A DNA stretch of 64,000 bases from Nitrococcus mobilis Nb-231 (GTDB lineage: Bacteria; Pseudomonadota; Gammaproteobacteria; Nitrococcales; Nitrococcaceae), in contig NZ_CH672427.1 of assembly GCF_000153205.1 (NCBI RefSeq), positions 933,671-997,670 on the forward strand, written 5' to 3'. The position numbers and the translations under genes were made by a program. Positions 45,992 through 55,119 of this stretch are shown one piece after another (within the stretch, counting starts at the first letter, position 1; each line of letters starts with the position of its first letter). The notes under the pieces were generated by a model. That model ran no database searches and was not told where the DNA came from. It saw only the letters and a program-made list of their open reading frames with translations.

Positions 45992-47025
45992 GGGCTTTCA
46001 TCCTTCGTCAGATCCGCAAACATACGCATGATCTCGGTCTGGGCGTTAGTTGTACGCGGAAACAATGGATACCAGGGATCGCCGAGCCAAAGCGCCAAGG
46101 GTGCATTGTTCGGACAATTGCGAAAGGTGACGATGAGCGACCCGAAGCCAAGCGTATCGAGCGTCATGTGACCCAGCGGGCGCTGCGTCGCACCCAGGTT
46201 CGGGCAAATCTGACGGATTCTAGCCCCCGCCTTCAAGAACTCCTGTTCGAGCAGGTTCTTGCCCTCGTCACTTGAAAACAGCGCATTGCCTCCGACATTT
46301 CCAGGTTGCCGAAGAGTTGGCGGGTATCCCATTGCCTGCACGTAAGCGTGGACAGCCGCATCGTTGGGAATCGCGATGGGGCGCAATACGTCCGCCGTAC
46401 TACTGTAGGTCTTGCGGTCTTCCAGCTCGATTGCACGCCACCACGTCACACTGATCGATTTTCCAGCGCTAGTAGCAGCGTTGGTGATATACCTACCCGC
46501 GTAGTACTGCCCACCGCTGTGGAGTGCAATGGATACAATGTGGAGAGTCGCATTGACTGGCGCCTGGTCCCTTATCCACGCCTCGAGATCGCGTCGCACC
46601 CTGTTACCCGTGAAGATGCCGTCGTCAAGATACAGGTACACGGCGTTATCGCCGCCGCAGTCCTCGATCCCGAATCCGCATCTTTCCCGGAGTATTGCGT
46701 CGAAAAGGGCCAACATGTCGGTCTGGCTGTTTCCACCCCCCTGAATGTCCAGAAAATGGACACCGCGCCAGAATGCACACGGGTCCTTGCCAGCCAGCTT
46801 CTCGGTCTGAAGCAGCCCTCTTAGGAATCCGGTCACACCCTCGAGCGAGAAGTAGGTCTGTTTAAGGACATGGTCCATTTCCCGAAGCATCGGTATTTGA
46901 ACGGCTTCGTCAAACTGCTGGACCCAGCGGTCGACATGCTCGGGCGTGGGCGTGGGGAGATCACCGGCCCGATAGTCCCGGATCGTATTCCCGATCGAAC
47001 GCAGTAGGTCTTCCCTTTCGCTCAT
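45988..47025 (-). CDS. Phosphoribosyltransferase-like protein in the R-M operon
   Basis: This 345-aa protein lies between hsdM and hsdS with four-base overlaps to both. Residues 128-151 read AVYLYLDDGIFTGNRVRRDL, which fits the PRPP-binding signature of type I phosphoribosyltransferases (hydrophobic strand, two acidics, then TG-N). Before it comes FLDIQGGGNSQTDMLALF, and after it the putative Rossmann-like half NATLHIVSIALHSGGQYYAG. It is not a standard R-M subunit. Its reaction is unknown. The family may be the PRTase-like group seen near NADAR proteins in conflict systems; that is recollection, not checked. Confidence 0.72.
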   Translation of the reverse strand: MSEREDLLRSIGNTIRDYRAGDLPTPTPEHVDRWVQQFDEAVQIPMLREMDHVLKQTYFSLEGVTGFLRGLLQTEKLAGKDPCAFWRGVHFLDIQGGGNSQTDMLALFDAILRERCGFGIEDCGGDNAVYLYLDDGIFTGNRVRRDLEAWIRDQAPVNATLHIVSIALHSGGQYYAGRYITNAATSAGKSISVTWWRAIELEDRKTYSSTADVLRPIAIPNDAAVHAYVQAMGYPPTLRQPGNVGGNALFSSDEGKNLLEQEFLKAGARIRQICPNLGATQRPLGHMTLDTLGFGSLIVTFRNCPNNAPLALWLGDPWYPLFPRTTNAQTEIMRMFADLTKDESP

Positions 47026-49325
47026 GGCTCGCTTCCCCCAAGTATGTCGTCCAGCAGTCCCTCGGCTTCCTTCTCGATGGCGAGGATGTCGGCGCGGATC
47101 TCCTCAAGCGTTCGAAGCGGCTGTGGCTTGTAAAAGTGCCGCGTGAAGCTCACCTCGTAGCCGATCTTGGTGGCATCTTCCTTGATCCAGGCGTCGGGCG
47201 TGTACGGCAGCACCTCGCGCCGGATGAAGGCCTCGATCCCGCCTTCTTCCAGCAGCGGCACCTGCTCGGTGTCGCGAAGCTCGGAATCCGGCTCGTACGC
47301 AACGATCGCCGGCTTGTCGCCCACCGTGGCCTCGAATAGCCCGTGCAGCGGGTCGGCTTGTGCCTTGCCCGGCCTGTGGACCTTGGCAATGACGGGTGGT
47401 GCGGTTTCAACCCGCCAGCTCACGGCCTTGAGGATCAGCTTTAGCTCGGCGGCCGGCAGCTTGAGCCCCAGATTTTTCAGCGCAGCACTCACGCGCTCGC
47501 GGAAGATGTTGTGGTCCTCGAAGAGCGCATCGCCCAGCTCGGCACGCAGCTTCGTGGCGACCTCGACCAGTCGGCCGTCGCGCGCCCAGGTCTTGCGATC
47601 TAGCAGCTTCTTACGCTTCTTCTCGGGCAAGCCCTTCTTTGTAGTGGCATCCTCGTCTTCGTCGCCTTCGTCCTCGTCGCTGCCCCAGTCCGCCAGGCGT
47701 TTCTCCAGCGGGTTCGCGATCCTGGAAAAATTGGCGAAGAGCTCCTCGCCAAACTCATCGAAGAGCATGGCGCGCAGCTCTTCGTCACCGGAGGCGAAGC
47801 GCAGCGTCTCGATGGCCTTGCGAGAGAGCTGGCTGTGCAGACGCAGCGGACGCTCGACCGTCACCTTCCAGTAGCCGAAGGCGGCATTGGGGAAGATTTT
47901 GGACTCGGGCGTTTCCTTGAAGTCGAGGAAGGTGCGGCTGATGCGCTCGATGTCCTCGGTTGAGAGTTCACAGTTCTTCTTGCCGAGATTCTTGCGCAGC
48001 GGCTTGAACCACCGGCTGGCGTCGATGAGCTGCACCTGTCCCGTGCGATGTGCAGGCTTCTTGTTGGACAGCACCCAAACGTAAGTGGCGATGCCGGTGT
48101 TGTAAAAGAGGTTGAGAGGCAGGGCGACGATGGCTTCGAGCCAGTCGTTCTCGATCAGCCAGCGACGGATGTTGCTCTCACCCTGGCCCGCGTCACCGGT
48201 AAAGAGCGATGAGCCGTTGTGCACCTCGGCGATACGGCTGCCGAGGATCGACTTATCGTTCATCTTCGACGCCATGTTGGCGAGAAACAGCATCTGGCCG
48301 TCGCTGGATCGAGTGACGAGTGAAAGCTCCTCGCCGTTGTGCATGACCTTGAAGCGCGGGTCCCGCATCCCGGTCTTGCCACCCATCGCCTCCAGGTCTT
48401 TCTTCCAGCTCTTCCCGTAGGGCGGGTTGGCCAGCATGAAGTCGAACTCTTGCGCCGGGTAGGCGTCGTGGGACAGCGTTGACCACTCTGCACCGCCGAC
48501 GATGTGGTCAGCGCTCTCGCCTTCACCCTTCAGCAACATGTCCGACTTGCAGACGGCATAGGTCTCCGGGTTGATCTCCTGGCCATAGAGCAGAGTTGTG
48601 ACCTGCTGGCCACGCTTCGCCGCGATGGCAGCGAGCGTCTCCTCCGCCACGGTGAGCATCCCCCCGGTGCCGCAGGCGCAGTCGTAAAGCAGGTAGGTGC
48701 CGGACTTGATCTCTGCCTCGATCGGCAGGAAGACGAGGTTCGCCATGAGCCGCACCGCGTCTCGGGGCGTCCAGTGCTCGCCCGCCTCCTCGTTGTTCTC
48801 CTCATTGAACTTGCGCACCAGCTCCTCGAAGACCGTGCCCATCGAATGGTTGTCGATCCCGGCCGGCGAGAGGTCGATGTCAGGGTCGAGAAACTTGTTG
48901 ATCAGCGTACCGAGCGAGTCGGAGCGCGACAGGGTCGGGAGCTGGTTGCGAAACTTGAAGTTCTCGAGGATGTCCTGGACATTGGCAGAGAACCCATTCA
49001 AGTAGTCCTCGAAGTCGGCCAGGAGCTGTTGCTGACTGCCGCGCGATGTGAGATCGCGCAAGGTGAACTTCGAGGTGTTGTAAAAGGCCTGGCCTGCCGC
49101 GTCGCAGAGTGCCGCCCGCTGCTCGGTGATCTGCGCCTCGTCGAGCATCTTCTTGGTGTCGAGCACCGTCTGCTTGGTCGGCTCGAGCACAGCGTCCATG
49201 CGCCGAATAACGCACATCGGCAGGATTACATCGGGGTACTTGCCGCGCCTGAAGAGGTCGCGCAGCACATCGTCGGCAATGCCCCAGATGAAGGAAACGA
49301 TCTTGTTGTGGGTGGCTTGATCCAT
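47022..49325 (-). CDS. hsdM: Type I DNA adenine methyltransferase HsdM subunit
   Basis: This protein of about 767 aa starts at ATG 49325 (MDQATHNKIVSFIWGIADDV). SAM-binding motif I is YDCACGTGGMLTVAEE and the catalytic motif IV is FMLANPPYGKSWK (NPPY). It modifies adenine in the HsdS target. The C-terminal region after about 490 is an extension with an acidic low-complexity stretch (DEDEGDEDED), longer than the shorter HsdM class. It begins the translationally coupled operon, its stop overlapping the next gene's start by four bases. Confidence 0.95.
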   Translation of the reverse strand: MDQATHNKIVSFIWGIADDVLRDLFRRGKYPDVILPMCVIRRMDAVLEPTKQTVLDTKKMLDEAQITEQRAALCDAAGQAFYNTSKFTLRDLTSRGSQQQLLADFEDYLNGFSANVQDILENFKFRNQLPTLSRSDSLGTLINKFLDPDIDLSPAGIDNHSMGTVFEELVRKFNEENNEEAGEHWTPRDAVRLMANLVFLPIEAEIKSGTYLLYDCACGTGGMLTVAEETLAAIAAKRGQQVTTLLYGQEINPETYAVCKSDMLLKGEGESADHIVGGAEWSTLSHDAYPAQEFDFMLANPPYGKSWKKDLEAMGGKTGMRDPRFKVMHNGEELSLVTRSSDGQMLFLANMASKMNDKSILGSRIAEVHNGSSLFTGDAGQGESNIRRWLIENDWLEAIVALPLNLFYNTGIATYVWVLSNKKPAHRTGQVQLIDASRWFKPLRKNLGKKNCELSTEDIERISRTFLDFKETPESKIFPNAAFGYWKVTVERPLRLHSQLSRKAIETLRFASGDEELRAMLFDEFGEELFANFSRIANPLEKRLADWGSDEDEGDEDEDATTKKGLPEKKRKKLLDRKTWARDGRLVEVATKLRAELGDALFEDHNIFRERVSAALKNLGLKLPAAELKLILKAVSWRVETAPPVIAKVHRPGKAQADPLHGLFEATVGDKPAIVAYEPDSELRDTEQVPLLEEGGIEAFIRREVLPYTPDAWIKEDATKIGYEVSFTRHFYKPQPLRTLEEIRADILAIEKEAEGLLDDILGGSEP

Positions 49326-49327
49326 GC

Positions 49328-49543
49328 TCAGGCGAATCCGCGTGGGCGGGAAGTTCCGATTCCCGCATCGTGATGAACTCTCGGCACCGTCCAAGCGATG
49401 CTGGCGCTACCATCCTGCGGAACTCCGATCGCCAACGTTGCGTTTTCGTTGGTCGCCAGTTTGGAGTTTGCGGGAGCTTGATCCGCGTCACCCCAGAGGC
49501 GGGATTCGACCTGTTCGATGTTCTGTAGGGCGTTCCGTGTCAT
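49328..49543 (-). pseudogene. HsdM N-terminal remnant upstream of the intact HsdM
   Basis: The frame MTRNALQNIEQVESRLWGDA, then DQAPANSKLATNEN matches the start of type I M subunits (IESRLWxxAD...LRANSKLxSNEY). After this the reading becomes unlike HsdM. It lies just before the real hsdM start, so it is either a fossil of an earlier hsdM or a leader peptide. I favour the fossil. Confidence 0.5.
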
Positions 49544-49564
49544 GTGTTGTTCTCGGTTATCTCT

Positions 49565-49756
49565 CTATTTGCCAGCACCCTTGCGCCCCGGACCGGATTC
49601 GGGAAAAGCGAGACCGTGGGCCTTCGCGTAGTCCAGCACCAGTACCTCGATCATCGACGCGGCGGAACGCCGCTCGCGCTCGGCAGCCAGCTTGAGCAAC
49701 GCCTTGACCTCGGCGGTGGTGCGGATGGTGAGGACTTCGTTCTTGGTTCGCGCCAT
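49565..49756 (-). CDS. Small ribbon-helix-helix-like protein
   Basis: A protein of about 63 aa reads MARTKNEVLTIRTTAEVKAL, then LLKLAAERERRSAASMIEVL. The beta-strand LTIRTT followed by two helices is the RHH (CopG/MetJ) pattern. It could repress its own operon or act as an antitoxin; no toxin-like partner overlaps it. The position before the R-M genes suggests a regulator. Confidence 0.6.
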   Translation of the reverse strand: MARTKNEVLTIRTTAEVKALLKLAAERERRSAASMIEVLVLDYAKAHGLAFPESGPGRKGAGK

Positions 49757-49961
49757 GGAGCTGCCACCCGCTAAAACGGTAATGCAAATGTACTGCCACC
49801 GCGGAAGGGGCGGCAAGCGGAATCGTGCCCGAGGCGCTACTCGACCAGCCGCCGATTCTGCTCGCGTAGGACACGCGAAAGCTCGCGCAGCATCTGCCAG
49901 GTACCGCCCCTGTAGGCATTCTGTGACACTGCCGCCTTACCGGCCTCGGTCTTCGGCCCGA

Positions 49962-50324
49962 TCAGCTTTTTTCCTCTTTTTTGAGGCGCTGCACCTCTTC
50001 CGCCAGGCGTTGCATCTCCTCCGCGGACAGACGATTTGCTGCCCGGAGAAGTGTCGCCATCTCACGTGGATGGCGCTGAATGATATCGGCAAGGTCAGAC
50101 GAAACCCGACCAGCCAGCGCGAGCAACTCGTCTGGATCTCGGCCTAAAACCCGAGCGATAGCCCTCACCTTTTCCTCAGTGGGGGGCTTGAACTCGTTGC
50201 GCTCGACCTTCGACAGGTAAGTCGGACTCATGCCGACCATCTGCGCAAATTTGCGCAGACCGATTTTTTTTTCCTCCCTCTGCCGCCTAACGGTCGTGCC
50301 GAAGCTGCTGTTGTCGTTACTCAT
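49962..50324 (-). CDS. XRE-family transcriptional regulator
   Basis: This 120-aa protein has an N-terminal helix-turn-helix: FGTTVRRQREEKKIGLRKFA, then MVGMSPTYLSKVERNEFKPP. A coiled-coil C-terminus (QRLAEEVQRLKKEEK) follows. Phage-like regulator proteins of this type control island genes. The operator-like motif lies 22-47 bases upstream of its start and recurs before the recombinase, which suggests autoregulation and control of excision. Confidence 0.9.
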   Translation of the reverse strand: MSNDNSSFGTTVRRQREEKKIGLRKFAQMVGMSPTYLSKVERNEFKPPTEEKVRAIARVLGRDPDELLALAGRVSSDLADIIQRHPREMATLLRAANRLSAEEMQRLAEEVQRLKKEEKS

Positions 50325-50345
50325 CCCCGCCTCCTCGCGCTGTCA

Positions 50346-50371
50346 TTAGTATAGTATACACTAAACACTCC
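50346..50371. promoter_or_regulatory. Operator-like sequence upstream of the XRE gene
   Basis: TTAGTATAGTATACACTAA (50346-50364) is AT-rich and near-palindromic, and is followed by ACACTCC. The 12-base ACTAAACACTCC (50360-50371) is identical at 40715-40726. On the minus strand TTGCAC and TATACT could form a promoter overlapping it. Confidence 0.6.
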
Positions 50372-50907
50372 ATGTGCAACCCGCCTCGCAAGATGTAGGG
50401 GCTATCCCATAGCTAAACCGCTAACTGTTGGGTCGGACAGCGCTACCGTGGCATTTCGGCCGAACCCGTGAGTGACGAGCGAGAGACGTATTCCTGCGAA
50501 CCCGCGAAACCTACGAAAACGCATCGGCCGATCGGCATCTTGTCGTCAGACTCGGAGGGGGGGTGAATTGTTGATCAGGCCGCGCTGCCGAACTCGCGGA
50601 TCGCCTCGAACACCGCCCGGGCCTCTGGCGGCGGCGCAATGCAGATGGTTCGATATGCGTCCACGATGGGGCGGCTTCGCTATCGCGGTTCGAGTTATTT
50701 GGAGGCGCCTGCCGAAAAAGGCTCCATGCCGCGCTCGAAAGGGGCATCCTTGCCCACCCCCATACAATCCCTTACAAGCATGCTATCGCTCGAATTCGAT
50801 CTTAAATGTGACTTGCTCGGCATTATTGTCAGATCAGGATAAGGCGAGGCGTTGTAAACGGCTGCGGCTGAAGGCGATCAGCACCGGCTCGGCTAAGGAG
50901 CCTCTGA
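50372..50907. other. Region without recognised genes
   Basis: About 535 bases between the XRE promoter and the repeat. On the minus strand a frame ends ARAVFEAIREFGSAA at about 50576, possibly the tail of an old gene, but I cannot assign it. Nothing else was seen. Confidence 0.35.
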
Positions 50908-51036
50908 TTTATTCGTCACACCGGCCTTCGCCGGTGTCCAGCTTTGATTTTACTGGGTTACGCAAACCCTCCCTGGTTTGCGCCCTTCGGGTCAACTGAA
51001 GCTATTCAAATCCGTTCCTACGGATTTGAATAGCTT
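50908..51036 (+). repeat. Multi-hairpin repeat, copy 1
   Basis: Three hairpins are present in a row: ACACCGGC-CTTC-GCCGGTGT; CGCAAACC with GGTTTGCG; and AAGCTATTCAAATCCG paired with CGGATTTGAATAGCTT around TTCCTA (16-bp perfect stem). Much of the segment recurs in reverse orientation at 59150-59270. Confidence 0.8.
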
Positions 51037-51101
51037 TCGCCCTCCTCGCGCCCGCCACCTACCAAAGCAGTGTTCGATCCAAATCTAACCTGATCGTTTC
51101 A

Positions 51102-51915
51102 GTGCGCCGTGGGAAGGCGCGCCTTCTCGGTGGGTGCAATTCCCACCCGGCAACTATCGCTCCAGCCGGTAGCAATCGGAACGGCTGTGGAGGTAACGAA
51201 GCAGCCGAAGCCTCTGGTGTAGAAGGTCATTATAGGTGACTTGTCGAGCATGCAGGCCGAACGAGTAGTGAACGCTGAGCAGGCCTCGAAAAGGGTGATG
51301 TGGAAGCCGACCCGCCTGGAATTCGGGAAGGCCGCCGCGGCTAGGGAAGTTGAGCGCTGGGTGCACCCAGCGGTTCCACCGGGGTAGTGGCGAGGGCATG
51401 CATGCACAAGGTAGGGCGAGGCAACACGGGAAGCCCCAGGCGGTGCTAAAGAGTGCGTTGCCGAACCGGCGGCCCGCGAGGGTAAGACCGGGCTGTTTGG
51501 GGTGGCGGGAGGCCCGCAGTACCGAGGAGGCCGAGTAATGTCGGCGGAGGAAAGGGGCCTCAGTTCGAGGGCCGTGTTGAAAGAAGAGCGGTCGAGGAGA
51601 CTGGCATGAGCCTACGAGCTCCGGATAAGGTACAGAAACTTCAGCAGACACTTACAGACCGATAAGCGAAGGGATCGCCTGACTTTCGCTTCTATGCGCT
51701 GTACGACAGGTCTACCGGGAGGACATTCTAAGCCATGCCTACCGGCCGGTGCGCCGCAATGGCGGCAGACCAGGGGTGGACGGTGAGGACTTCCCGGCGA
51801 TCGAGGCGTACGGGGTCGAGCGCTGGTTGGGTAAATTGGCGCAAGCCTTGAAGGACGCGCGCTACCGGACGGCTCGGTACGCCGGGTCTATATCCACAAA
51901 GCGAACGGCAAGCCC
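51102..51915 (+). mobile_element. 5' part of a group II intron (truncated)
   Basis: The region starts GTGCGCCGTGGGAAGGCGCG, the group II 5' GUGCG-type start, and continues with a structured untranslated stretch of about 500 bases before a broken reverse-transcriptase frame. No domain V sequence was found downstream, and coding ends abruptly near 51915, so it is truncated at the 3' side. The class cannot be decided here. Confidence 0.72.
51606..51915 (+). pseudogene. Group II intron reverse transcriptase, N-terminal remnant
   Basis: From ATG 51606 the frames read LRAPDKVQKLQQTLTDR, stop, AKGSPDFRFYALYD, then (next frame) VYREDILSHAYRPV, NGGRPGVDGEDFPAIEAYGV, ERWLGKLAQALKDARYR. This is the RT-0/RT-1 start of intron-encoded proteins. 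At least one in-frame stop and two frame changes exist. Everything after about 51915 is missing. Confidence 0.78.
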
Positions 51916-52297
51916 AAGGCGAATTTGTTCTCATGGCCCAATTGTAGCTGCTTCGGCTGAATTAGCGGTTAGCCTAAGCTGGCGAGGAATCGCACAAAAT
52001 CAGGCCAGAGGTGCCCACTTTGGTTCCGGAGTCGAGACGAATTCGGCCCAAAGATGGCTGCTGTCCCGGCTATGGCGCCAAAATTGACACCGCCGGAATG
52101 CGCTCGGATAACGCGCTAGAATCCTTGGCCCACTCCGATACCTAACCGTAGTGGCGGCGCGAGGCGCCCCTTCCTCCGGTTTGATCCTGATTTCCAGGAG
52201 CAAAGATTCCTGGAGCGTTGTTGATCTCAGACAAGCGCACGTCGGTCGACATCCGATAGCCTAATAGATAATCGCTCCACTGGTAGGGAGTAATCCA
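51916..52297. other. Region without recognised genes
   Basis: About 380 bases between the intron remnant and the cNMP-binding gene. No clear family resemblance in any frame. It could contain further debris. Confidence 0.35.
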
Positions 52298-52771
52298 ATG
52301 GCCAAGGATTCGATATCCGAATATCTCGCCAACCAGAGTTTCTTTGCCGATCTCAGCCCCGCCTTCCGCAAATTTCTGGCGCGCCATGCCGTGCGACGGC
52401 CGCTCCAGCGTGATGAGATTCTGTTTCAGCATGGAGATCCAGCCCGCCGCTTTTACCTTGTTTACGATGGCAGCGTAGTTATTGAGGTCCCGGCGATCTA
52501 TGGGCCTTCCCTGGAGGTTCAGAAGCTGGGACCGGGGCAGATCCTCGGCTGGTCATGGCTGATACCACCGTATCGGTGGCACTTCCAGGCCAGAACCGAG
52601 GCGCCGACCGAAGTGATCGAGTTCGACGGTGAGGCCGTGCGGGCCCGCTGTGATCAGCATCCCGCGTTCGGCTACGCTCTGCTGAAGTGTTTTTCAGCAC
52701 TGATGTCTGAGCGACTGCAGGCCGCGCGTCGGAAGATGATGGAGGAATGGAACCCGCCCGGTTTTGCATAG
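52298..52771 (+). CDS. Cyclic-nucleotide-binding domain protein (no HTH)
   Basis: This 157-aa protein consists of a CRP-like beta-barrel domain: FFADLSPAFRKFLARHAV, LFQHGDPARRFYLVYDGSVV, LGPGQILGWSWLIPPYRWHF. A C-terminal helix follows; no helix-turn-helix is visible. It is similar to the protein at 62762-63223, with GxSWLxPPYRW shared. The usual PBC arginine environment (RxAxV) is not obvious, so ligand identity is open. GGGAGTAA precedes the ATG. Confidence 0.88.
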   Translation: MAKDSISEYLANQSFFADLSPAFRKFLARHAVRRPLQRDEILFQHGDPARRFYLVYDGSVVIEVPAIYGPSLEVQKLGPGQILGWSWLIPPYRWHFQARTEAPTEVIEFDGEAVRARCDQHPAFGYALLKCFSALMSERLQAARRKMMEEWNPPGFA

Positions 52772-52840
52772 CCGGTGCTTGCAAGCCGATTTATGCCCAG
52801 CAAAGCGTAGCACCCGAGGGCCGCGGGGCTCCTCGACGGA

Positions 52841-53680
52841 TCACTGTGTGCGGCGCTGGGTGGATGCAGACGCGCGCAGCCACTGATACCAGCCGTCCAG
52901 ACCCTCACCGGTGCGAGCGGACAGCGCCAGCACCTCGATCTGCGGGTTGACCCGGCGCGCATAGCCGATGCAGCGCTCCAGATCGAAGTCCACATGCGCC
53001 AGCAGATCCAGCTTGTTGAGGAGCATGAGCCGAGCGGCCCGAAACATATGCGGGTACTTCATTGGCTTGTCATCACCTTCGGTGACCGATAGGACCACCA
53101 CCTTGGCCGACTCGCCGAGATCGAACAGCGCCGGGCAGACCAGATTGCCGACGTTTTCGATCATGACCACGGAGCCCGGCGGTGGCGCCAGCTCATCGAG
53201 GCCGCGTGCCAGCATGGCCGCGTCCAGATGACAGCCGGTTCCGGTGTTGATCTGCACGGCGCGACAGCCCGTGGCGCGGATGCGCTCGGCATCGAAGACA
53301 CTCTCCTGATCGCCCTCCACCACGCTTATGGGAATCGCGCCGGCGAGCTCGCACAGGGTGCGCTCGAGCAGCGTGGTCTTGCCCGCACCGGGGGAGCTCA
53401 CGAGATTCAGCGCCAGGATGTTGTGATCCGCCAACCAAGCCCGGTTGTGCATAGCCAAGTGATCGTTCTTGGCGAGGAGCGCCTGCTCCAGCATAATCGT
53501 GGTGCCCTGCTCCCGGGCATGGTCATGGGCCTCGTCATGGCGATGAGCGTGGCCGTGCTCGTGGTGGGCGGAGCCACGGTGATTTAGGTGCTCATCGAAG
53601 CCGGCCGATCGTGTTTCGCCGGTGTCCAAATCGGTGAGACTCGCCTTACCGTCACCGGAGCAACCGCAACTAGTGCACAT
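52841..53680 (-). CDS. hypB: Hydrogenase nickel incorporation GTPase HypB
   Basis: This protein of about 279 aa starts [15 protein letters not shown] with the N-terminal metal-binding CxxCGC. A His-rich stretch (about 30 residues, likely Ni storage) precedes a GTPase domain with [30 protein letters not shown] and [14 protein letters not shown]. It delivers Ni to the hydrogenase. ATG 53680 has GGAGGT upstream and overlaps the hypA stop by one base. Confidence 0.95.
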   Translation of the reverse strand: MCTSCGCSGDGKASLTDLDTGETRSAGFDEHLNHRGSAHHEHGHAHRHDEAHDHAREQGTTIMLEQALLAKNDHLAMHNRAWLADHNILALNLVSSPGAGKTTLLERTLCELAGAIPISVVEGDQESVFDAERIRATGCRAVQINTGTGCHLDAAMLARGLDELAPPPGSVVMIENVGNLVCPALFDLGESAKVVVLSVTEGDDKPMKYPHMFRAARLMLLNKLDLLAHVDFDLERCIGYARRVNPQIEVLALSARTGEGLDGWYQWLRASASTQRRTQ

Positions 53681-54012
53681 TACACCACCTCCATAGACCG
53701 GATTCTCAGAGCGTCGCCGCCGCGCCACTCTGCCAGATTCACCGAGCCGCACCCGCAGTCGGCCAGCAGCTCGTTGAGCTCGACCTCCTCGCCGCAGTCG
53801 CGGCAGCGTGCCCAGCCCGGCGTCATAATAATCTCCAATTCGGCGTCCGCCAGCGCAGTCCCGACACTACACGCCTCGAAGCAAAAGCGCAGCGCCTCAG
53901 GCATCACGCAGGTGAGCGCCCCGACCTCCACGGTGACGCGTAGAATACGCGCGCCCTGCGCCTGTTGGCTGCAGACTTCGATGAGGCTCCGAGTGAGGGC
54001 GAGCTCATGCAT
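53680..54012 (-). CDS. hypA: Hydrogenase maturation nickel/zinc protein HypA
   Basis: This 110-aa protein starts [15 protein letters not shown], with the Ni ligands at the very N-terminus (M1, H2). The zinc site is in [20 protein letters not shown]. It works with HypB. It lies 12 bases after hypE. Confidence 0.95.
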   Translation of the reverse strand: MHELALTRSLIEVCSQQAQGARILRVTVEVGALTCVMPEALRFCFEACSVGTALADAELEIIMTPGWARCRDCGEEVELNELLADCGCGSVNLAEWRGGDALRIRSMEVV

Positions 54013-54024
54013 TGCGCCGTTGCG

Positions 54025-55119
54025 TCAGCAGATCCGCGGCAGCTGCTCGCCGACCAGCATGTCGACGATGCGCTCGCCGCCGAAGAGCGTGGCCATTACG
54101 ACGGTGGCTGGCGGCGTTGCACACACGGTGCCGATGCGCACGGCCTCGCGGCCGGCCGGATGTGAGCGCATTGCAGCCAATGCCGCCTCCGCTCCGTCGG
54201 CCGGCACCACCGCCACCAGCTTTCCTTCATTGGCCAGATATAGGGGATCCAGACCGAGGATCTCGCACAGACCTTTGACCTCCTCGCGAATGGGCAGGGC
54301 ATGCTCGTCGATGTGCAGACACAGCTCACACGCCAAGGCGAACTCGTTGAGCACGGTGGCCACGCCACCGCGGGTAGCATCCCGCAGGCAGCGCACGGCA
54401 GGGCAGGCCTCTATAAGCGTATCGATCAACCCGTTCAACGCCTGGCAGTCGCTCGCGATGTCGCTCTCCAGTGCCAGATCGCCGCGGGCATTGAGTACGG
54501 CCGCGCCGTGATCGCCGAGCAGACCGTTCACCAGAATCACGTCGCCGACGCGCACGGCACTCGGGTCCAGCTCCAGGCCGGCCCGGATCACGCCGATCCC
54601 GGCGGTGTTGATGAACAGCTTATCCGCGGAACCGCGCGGCACGACCTTGGTATCTCCGGTGACCACCGCAACGCCGGCAGCCGCCGCGGCGGCCTGCATC
54701 GAGCGCACTACTCGGCGCAGGGTCGCCACCTCCAGACCCTCCTCCAGGATCACGCTGCAGGAGAGAAACAGCGGGCGGGCACCGCCCACCGCGAGATCGT
54801 TGACCGTGCCGTTGACCGCCAGGGCACCGATGTCGGAGCCCGGGAAGAACAACGGGTCGACCACGTAGGAATCGGTGGTAAAGGCCAAGCGGTCGCCGCA
54901 AGCGGCCAACTCGGCGAGCGAGATCCGCGCCTGGTCGTCCAACGAAGCAAGCAAGGCATTGTCGAAGCCAGCGACGAACACATCGTCGATGAGATCGCGC
55001 ATCGCCTTGCCGCCCCCGCCGTGGGAGAGCGTGATACGAGTGTCGCGCAACCGGCCGCGGCGCCGGCGTATGCCCTCTGACCGTGTCGCCTGCGACAGCG
55101 GTTTGGCATCGGCGCTCAT
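54025..55119 (-). CDS. hypE: Hydrogenase maturation carbamoyl-dehydratase HypE
   Basis: This 364-aa protein has TLSHGGGGKAMRDLIDDV, TTDSYVVDPLFFPGSDIG, AGVAVVTGDTKVVPRG and RDATRGGVATVLNE. It ends in PRIC; the C-terminal cysteine accepts the carbamoyl group from HypF and is dehydrated to the thiocyanate CN donor. An N-terminal extension of about 25 residues is Arg-rich. ATG 55119 overlaps the hypD stop. Confidence 0.95.
   Translation of the reverse strand: MSADAKPLSQATRSEGIRRRRGRLRDTRITLSHGGGGKAMRDLIDDVFVAGFDNALLASLDDQARISLAELAACGDRLAFTTDSYVVDPLFFPGSDIGALAVNGTVNDLAVGGARPLFLSCSVILEEGLEVATLRRVVRSMQAAAAAAGVAVVTGDTKVVPRGSADKLFINTAGIGVIRAGLELDPSAVRVGDVILVNGLLGDHGAAVLNARGDLALESDIASDCQALNGLIDTLIEACPAVRCLRDATRGGVATVLNEFALACELCLHIDEHALPIREEVKGLCEILGLDPLYLANEGKLVAVVPADGAEAALAAMRSHPAGREAVRIGTVCATPPATVVMATLFGGERIVDMLVGEQLPRIC

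Noticed and set aside
50680-50712. Second tRNA-end-like copy (GGTTCGAGT...GGCGCC) as the other attachment site
   Set aside because: Only about 15 scattered bases match the 37017 sequence; too weak without alignment.
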